Below are positions 58,061 to 64,000 of a DNA stretch of 64,000 bases, piece by piece. A model generated the notes under the pieces. The model was not told the DNA's origin. It was given only the letters and a program-made list of their open reading frames with translations, and ran no database searches. Made by a program: the position numbers and the translations under genes. The first letter of the stretch is position 1, and each line of letters begins with the position of its first letter. The DNA comes from Dipteris shenzhenensis (Eukaryota; Polypodiophyta; Polypodiopsida; Gleicheniales): the NCBI GenBank assembly GCA_047967505.1, contig CM106538.1, one strand, 5' to 3'.

Positions 58061-59090
58061 CACACACACACAATGGAGGATGTCCAGTAAGATAGAATAA
58101 GCCAAAGTCTAAACCGAGAAACTGGGCAATGAACAATGTCTATTTGAATTAGTTTCATGATTACCAATAAGATACACAAAATAGTCCCATGCATTGCTAG
58201 AGCAGTGCATGGGCAACCAAAAATGTGAAAGAAGCTCCATATTCGAAAACAAACAATCATTCACCTAAAAGCATTGAAAGGTGCTCACTTGGCATAGTGT
58301 TTAGGGAAGGATACATTTGGGACTAATAGTAAACCCTAGGTATAGAATCGACGGCAATGATTTGCAAAAACTATGTCGCTAAAAGAAAGCTCTTACTATA
58401 TCTGATGTTTATAAAAGGAACATGTTTGTCTTGTAAATGGGCTCCCAACACCATGTTTCTAGGGACATCGATCCTACCTTGGATCTGCAACTACACCAAG
58501 TGGTGTTCATGAGGGTTATGTAGGGTTCTGTGCATCTGTGAATACACATTGTTGGAATGTGGACACTTGCACCTCAATGTGTGGCCTATTGCAAAATGAA
58601 CAATGGAAGGGCTCCAACCCATCACAAGAGCTCTACCTTTTCCCTCCCCAATTTGAGCCTTTGGCTTGTAGAAAATCATCTTAGCAGTCCACTGTAGTTC
58701 GAGGAGACAATTCGCTTGTTAGTTCTTGAGAGCCTATGCAATGAGTTGCCAAATAGTCGGAGTATGGACTTTCCTTGCGAAAAGATCCCATGCCACATAA
58801 TAGAGTGATGACCCATAGTTTTGTTAGGAGATAACGATAATGGAGTTGTGTGAGCAATAAAAAGAATGAGAGCAATGCATTGGGAATGATTCTCTTCATC
58901 TTTTTGCCACTATCTCGAACAAAAAGAGAAAAATTGAACATCATGATTCCTAAGGCTTTCTACTTTGAGGCTTGTAATGTGAAATTCATTTGGGTGCCTT
59001 ATAGGAGGTTGGACGAAACCTACATGATCGCCAAGTCAACAGTGGCGATCACGACTATACCTCTTGGTAGTAGTGGAACATAGGTTTCCT
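58061..59090. other. No recognised gene; one unit related to the 59091 repeat
   Basis: Around 58600-58680 there is a third, diverged copy of the 59091-59380 unit (ATGGAAGGGCTCCAACCC, then CCCTCCCCAATTTGAGCC and TGTAGAAAATCATCTTAG). Nothing else is recognisable. Confidence 0.5.
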
Positions 59091-59380
59091 AGAATAAATC
59101 CAACACCTTGCCTTGCGCTTGCGATGGAAGGGCTCCAACCCCTCTACCTTTTCCCTCCCCAATTTGAGCCTTTGGTTTGTAGAAAATCATCTTAGCGCCC
59201 TCCCCCCCCCCCAATCCATTAGTATCAACCATCCTAGAATAAATCCAACACCTTGCCTTGCGCTTGCGATGGAGGGGCTCCAGCCCCTCTACCTTTTCCC
59301 TCCCCAATTTGAGCCTTTGGCTTGTAGAAAATCATCTTAGCGCCCTCGCCCCCCCCCAATCCATTAGCATCAGCCATCTT
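59091..59380. repeat. Tandem duplication with 145-bp period
   Basis: AGAATAAATCCAACACC begins at 59091 and again at 59236. The two 145-bp units are about 95% alike, each with a poly-C run. A third copy sits at 58600-58680. Confidence 0.9.
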
Positions 59381-60435
59381 GGGGTTTTAATGCACCCACC
59401 AAAAACAAAATACAAGGCTAATGAGTTTTGGGTGAACACAAAGCGTTTGTTGTCGCTCAAATCTATAAATTGTAGAAGGAAAATTACTATTGTGAAACAT
59501 TTCGCACACAAGGACTTGATTACAGAACCCAGCACATAAATGTCTTGTAGAAATCTCCAACATAAGAAGAGGAGAAAAGATGACATGATGGGGAGAAAAT
59601 GTTCGACCTTGGGATGTAGCATACAATGTCATACTCATTGACAACCAGTTGGACCTTAGGATGTAGCATACCATGTCTTGCTCATTGACAATCTATTCTA
59701 GGATAGTTAGAGCCACCCCAAATGGATCTCTCAAAGGCCTTACTATCTATAATTTATGGATCTCTCAAAGGCCTTACTATCTAAAATTTCTGTTTGCATC
59801 TCATCTCACCAATCAAATTCTCCAAGCTTGGTGGGATCAAAGTCGGATGTCATTCGCCACAACCAGAGATGGCTTGTAGGATAATCCCTGGTCCTCAACA
59901 ATAATCTCTTTTTACAAGGGTTTTCCTTGAGCAATTTTAGTCTCTTAATAGCTCTCCTTCTCTATCCTCGTGCTTTTTAATGCTATGCTAGTTGCTACTT
60001 TTCATGAAGCATTTATATGGTAGCCCTACTTGCATTTAAAGCAAGGTTTAACCACCTTGTTTTATTCAATGCAAGCTAGCAAGGCTAGCATTCAAGACAA
60101 AGTACTTAGGTGAACTTTTGAGGACCTATAGATTCAAGGAAGAAAGCTGCCATTTTGCCTAACTTGCTATGTAGCAAATTGCCCTTAGAGTTGGCAGTAC
60201 CTTTTTGGCATCCTTCCTTGCTAGCAATGCAATATATGCCTTAATTGTACCATGTCCCTCATGAACCATCTACAAGTCTATAACTACCAATGGAATAGTG
60301 AGATTTTTCCACATGTCAATCCTTATTTGACCACCTTAAACCAAAAAGCTATCTCTAAGAATTAATCTCATGTGGCCTAGAAGGGGCACCCAAAGTGCAT
60401 CATTAGAAAGAATGGGCCAAGAAGGAAGATCGGCC
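59381..60435. other. No recognised gene
   Basis: Short frames on both strands. A local 40-bp duplication occurs near 59720-59785 (GGATCTCTCAAAGGCCTTAC twice). Confidence 0.45.
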
Positions 60436-60439
60436 AAAG

Positions 60440-60493
<54 letters not shown>
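60440..60493. repeat. (GA)n microsatellite
   Basis: About 24 GA units followed by poly-G. Confidence 0.95.
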
Positions 60494-60494
<1 letters not shown>

Positions 60495-60508
60495 GGGGGG
60501 GCAAAACC

Positions 60509-60666
60509 TATCGTTATTGATTTTTAACATGTTCAATGTGTGAGAATCAACCACTGCCCAAAGGTTAAAAGCTTTTGAGCTATTGCGAATCGTTATTGAT
60601 TTTAAACATGTTCAACAATGTGAGTCAACCAACGCCCAAAGCTTTAAAAAAATTGAGCTATCTCGC
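60509..60666. repeat. Tandem duplication, about 80 bp
   Basis: Two adjacent units share TCGTTATTGATTTT, AACATGTTCAA, TGTGAG..TCAACCA and TTGAGCTAT. First about 60509-60588, second about 60589-60666. Confidence 0.85.
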
Positions 60667-61261
60667 AATATCCTCGATTGACCATCTTGGCTGGCGGACT
60701 TGTGCAAGACTGTTTTCCATTGGAGATCAACGCATTCAAAATGCACAAAAAAGAATTTTGAGAAGACAATTAAGGCAAGAAGTGTGGGCTAAGTTATCTG
60801 CGACATGTCTGACAAATAGAAAGATTCAGTTGCTCCCTCGTGCAACTATTCAAATTGAAATATTCATTTACACAACGCTATTTCAAACCTCCCTGCCTAT
60901 AACGTCATCATAAAACTAATGGAGAACAGCTCTTTAATCTCCAAGGTAAATAAAGTTCCAAAAAATTCCAAGATTAACATTTTTCCCAGCAATTTGCACC
61001 ACTGGCTTAACAGATCAGAACTTGCACTTGACTTGTCTAAAAAGCAAATAAAGCGTCAAGATGTACTTACAGCCACACAGAAAATAAACGAACCTTCGCA
61101 CTTGTAACGAAACTTCATATCGTAAGATCAGATAGCCTTACACATCTTCAACATCAAGAAGCAAAAAAAAGGGAACTGACGATTCTAAATGCAGACAACA
61201 AAAGACCAACTACACGATACTGATAAACTAAACATCGTGACTACGTTCCCCACAGGAACCA
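60667..61261. other. 3' flank of polyubiquitin, no other gene recognised
   Basis: Contains a plus frame (to 60913) with no known domain. Next to the stop of the polyubiquitin gene lies AT-rich DNA suitable for its 3' untranslated region; no poly(A) signal can be assigned with confidence. Confidence 0.4.
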
Positions 61262-62420
<1,159 letters not shown>

Positions 62421-62772
62421 CATTCTTTTTTGGCCTGCCAAGTCTCAAGCTGAAGCCTAATTGATGGTGAAGCGGAAGCCTAATTGATGGCGGCCTAGCT
62501 TGAAGAAGCGAATCCAATCCTTTTTTAATCCCCCCAAATTTCCACGTGATCTCCACCTTTATCTCCCAGCTTACTATTTCACTCCCTACTTTTCCTCTCT
62601 CAACTGTTGGTGGACTCCCAACTTACTATTTCACCCATAGGACATGCCATTTGAATGACAGAAGTGATTCAACTTGTTTGGGATGCACATAACAAGGTAT
62701 CATGATCAACAGTGGAGAAACACTCCCAGGATCGGACAACAGGCACCAATTGAGTGTTTTTAAAATATACAG
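62421..62772. other. Upstream flank of polyubiquitin, no gene
   Basis: A short duplication (GAAGCCTAATTGATGG at about 62453 and 62473) and CTTACTATTTCAC repeated near 62569 and 62622. No coding frame. Confidence 0.5.
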
Positions 62773-62779
62773 TAGATCT

Positions 62780-62901
62780 GTGGATGGTATGGTGGTTAGA
62801 GCTCTGCTTTGTGGGGTTGCAAGTCACAGGTTTGATACCTGGGCGTGAGTAATAGACAAGATGAGGCTCTCCTAATGGCTTGAAAAATTAAATTCATTTA
62901 T
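62780..62901 (+). mobile_element. Probable tRNA-derived SINE
   Basis: The plus strand holds a box-A-like GGTGGTTAGAGCTCTG (about 62799) and, 40 nt on, a box-B-like CAGGTTTGATACCTGG that forms a T-arm-like hairpin. It ends in an AT-rich tail. TAGATCT flanks it (62773-62779 and 62902-62908) as a possible 7-bp target duplication. It lacks an acceptor stem, so it is not a functional tRNA. Confidence 0.55.
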
Positions 62902-62908
62902 TAGATCT

Positions 62909-64000
62909 ATCACACTCTCCTAATTTCTCAATTAACCTTTGCTCTAAACCTAAGCATCGCTCCGCCACTCTACCTCTTTCCTCGCCCCACTACTCAACCC
63001 TCCGCTCAGTGTCTCTCTCCCCTCAGCGCTCCTCTTCCTTCAGCCCTCCCTTCCTTCCTTTGTGCTTTTAGCCTTTCTAGCCCTCCCCTTTCCCTCACCC
63101 TCCCCTGCTCTCCCCCTCCTCTCTACCTGGGCTCTCCCTACACTTCCCTCCTCTCTTATATATTCGCGTTGTGGCGGTAGAACCTTCTCGAATAGCAAAT
63201 TCACTGAAATCTAGAGACTTTAATGTTTTTCCAACGCTTACCTTAATTTTTCCAATGCCCCCGCCTCCATGACTAATTAAACAAATTTATTTTTGAGAAT
63301 ATTAGGGGCCCCTATTTGATAGGCCAAATAATTAACCACTTAACCCCCCCTTGAAAACTTTGGCATTGTGTTCAACATCCCAAATTGGAATCTCGCAGGC
63401 CGTTGATCATGATAGTTGGATATGTCATCAAATGGTTACGAGGGAGTTTTGACCAAGTTCACATCACCCGACCGGAAAGTGGAGTACAAGTTCGTCATCC
63501 TACTTCGCCCAATAAGTGAGATGGGCCGGACATTTATACAAAAGGATTGTATCTGCCATATGAAGGACACCCACTAAGCCCCCACTATGGCAACTAAATT
63601 TTTTTTGCCAAGGAACTGCATTGAGAGGTGACTGAACCTATGCCACCAATCATACATTGTATATTTAAATGGCAACCTAGATTATAAAACAAAGAAGGTG
63701 AAGGGGGATCATGGCAAACACCAAAGGCAAACAAGGAGACCAAGCAAACCTCAATCTCAACACATGAGCAAGAAGAAAGCTTGTATTACTCAAAGGTAGC
63801 ATACAACAATGAAGACCAAATCAACCACTTGGCCTTTTATACAAGTCATCTTTTGAAGGGAGGGCCAACCCTATTCTTTGTACCTCTCTCTCTCTCTCTA
63901 AAATTCTCTCTCTCTAGGATGTTAGATATCAATGCTCCACTCTTGTGTAACTATGCGGGAACCAGCTAACTCTACTTGTGAGCCCCCCATATGAGGAGAA
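62909..64000. other. No recognised gene
   Basis: C/T-rich from 62930 to 63160, then AT-rich. A (CT)n tract lies at about 63884-63918. Short frames only. Confidence 0.5.

Noticed and set aside
62780-62860. A functional tRNA gene
   Set aside because: The box B has TTTGA instead of TTCGA and there is no acceptor stem; a SINE fits better.

Overview
The window is nuclear DNA of a land plant. It holds three recognisable host genes in a mass of nested, mostly decayed transposable elements. Plant origin is supported by a PEAPOD-type TIFY gene with plant-style introns, a polyubiquitin gene encoding the plant-type protein, telo-box and G-box promoter motifs, Ty1-copia elements primed by initiator tRNA-Met, and plant L1-type LINEs with an RVT zinc-binding domain. 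PEAPOD genes are reported missing from grasses, so a grass is unlikely. The sequence does not let me name the species.

Layout. 118-2141 (minus) is a two-exon gene for an unrecognised plant protein. 3411-3511 is a long, nearly perfect hairpin. 3665-10534 is a PIF1-like helicase relic (minus) split by a 5.9-kb L1-type LINE (3951-9821, plus) with an exact 13-bp target-site duplication. 10860-12148 is a LINE 3' fragment (minus). 12149-23699 is a compound block. It has a 0.3-kb direct repeat at each side, an almost intact Ty1-copia element (13279-19194, minus, 170-bp LTRs, 5-bp duplication) inserted in a short tandem repeat, a polypyrimidine tract, and a decayed Ty3-gypsy gag-pol (minus). 23700-30300 is AT-rich and largely unassigned. 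30319-33361 is a second, diverged copy of the same copia family; 34330-35988 is a different copia relic (plus) with its 3' LTR. 37751-38592 carries a truncated LINE followed by a tRNA-derived SINE with an exact 13-bp duplication. 39575-41140 is another LINE 3' fragment.

42675-45893 (minus) is a seven-exon PEAPOD/TIFY gene with PPD, TIFY and Jas-like domains. An 81-bp tandem repeat lies just past its stop codon, tandem repeats fill intron 1, and four G-boxes lie 0.6-0.8 kb upstream. 51110-54967 is a third copia copy with an in-frame 1.6-kb internal deletion that puts gag, one TAG codon and RT-RNase H in a single frame. 55790-58060 holds gypsy pol fragments and duplicated GT-rich blocks. 61262-62179 (minus) is a four-unit polyubiquitin gene with telo-boxes upstream; 62780-62901 is a likely SINE.

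The host genes do not form a pathway cluster. They are separate genes in a retroelement-rich setting. I see no convincing new multi-gene system. The most unusual points are the hairpin at 3411, the repeat-laden PEAPOD locus, the gag-TAG-RT deletion derivative, and threonine at position 28 in all four ubiquitin units.
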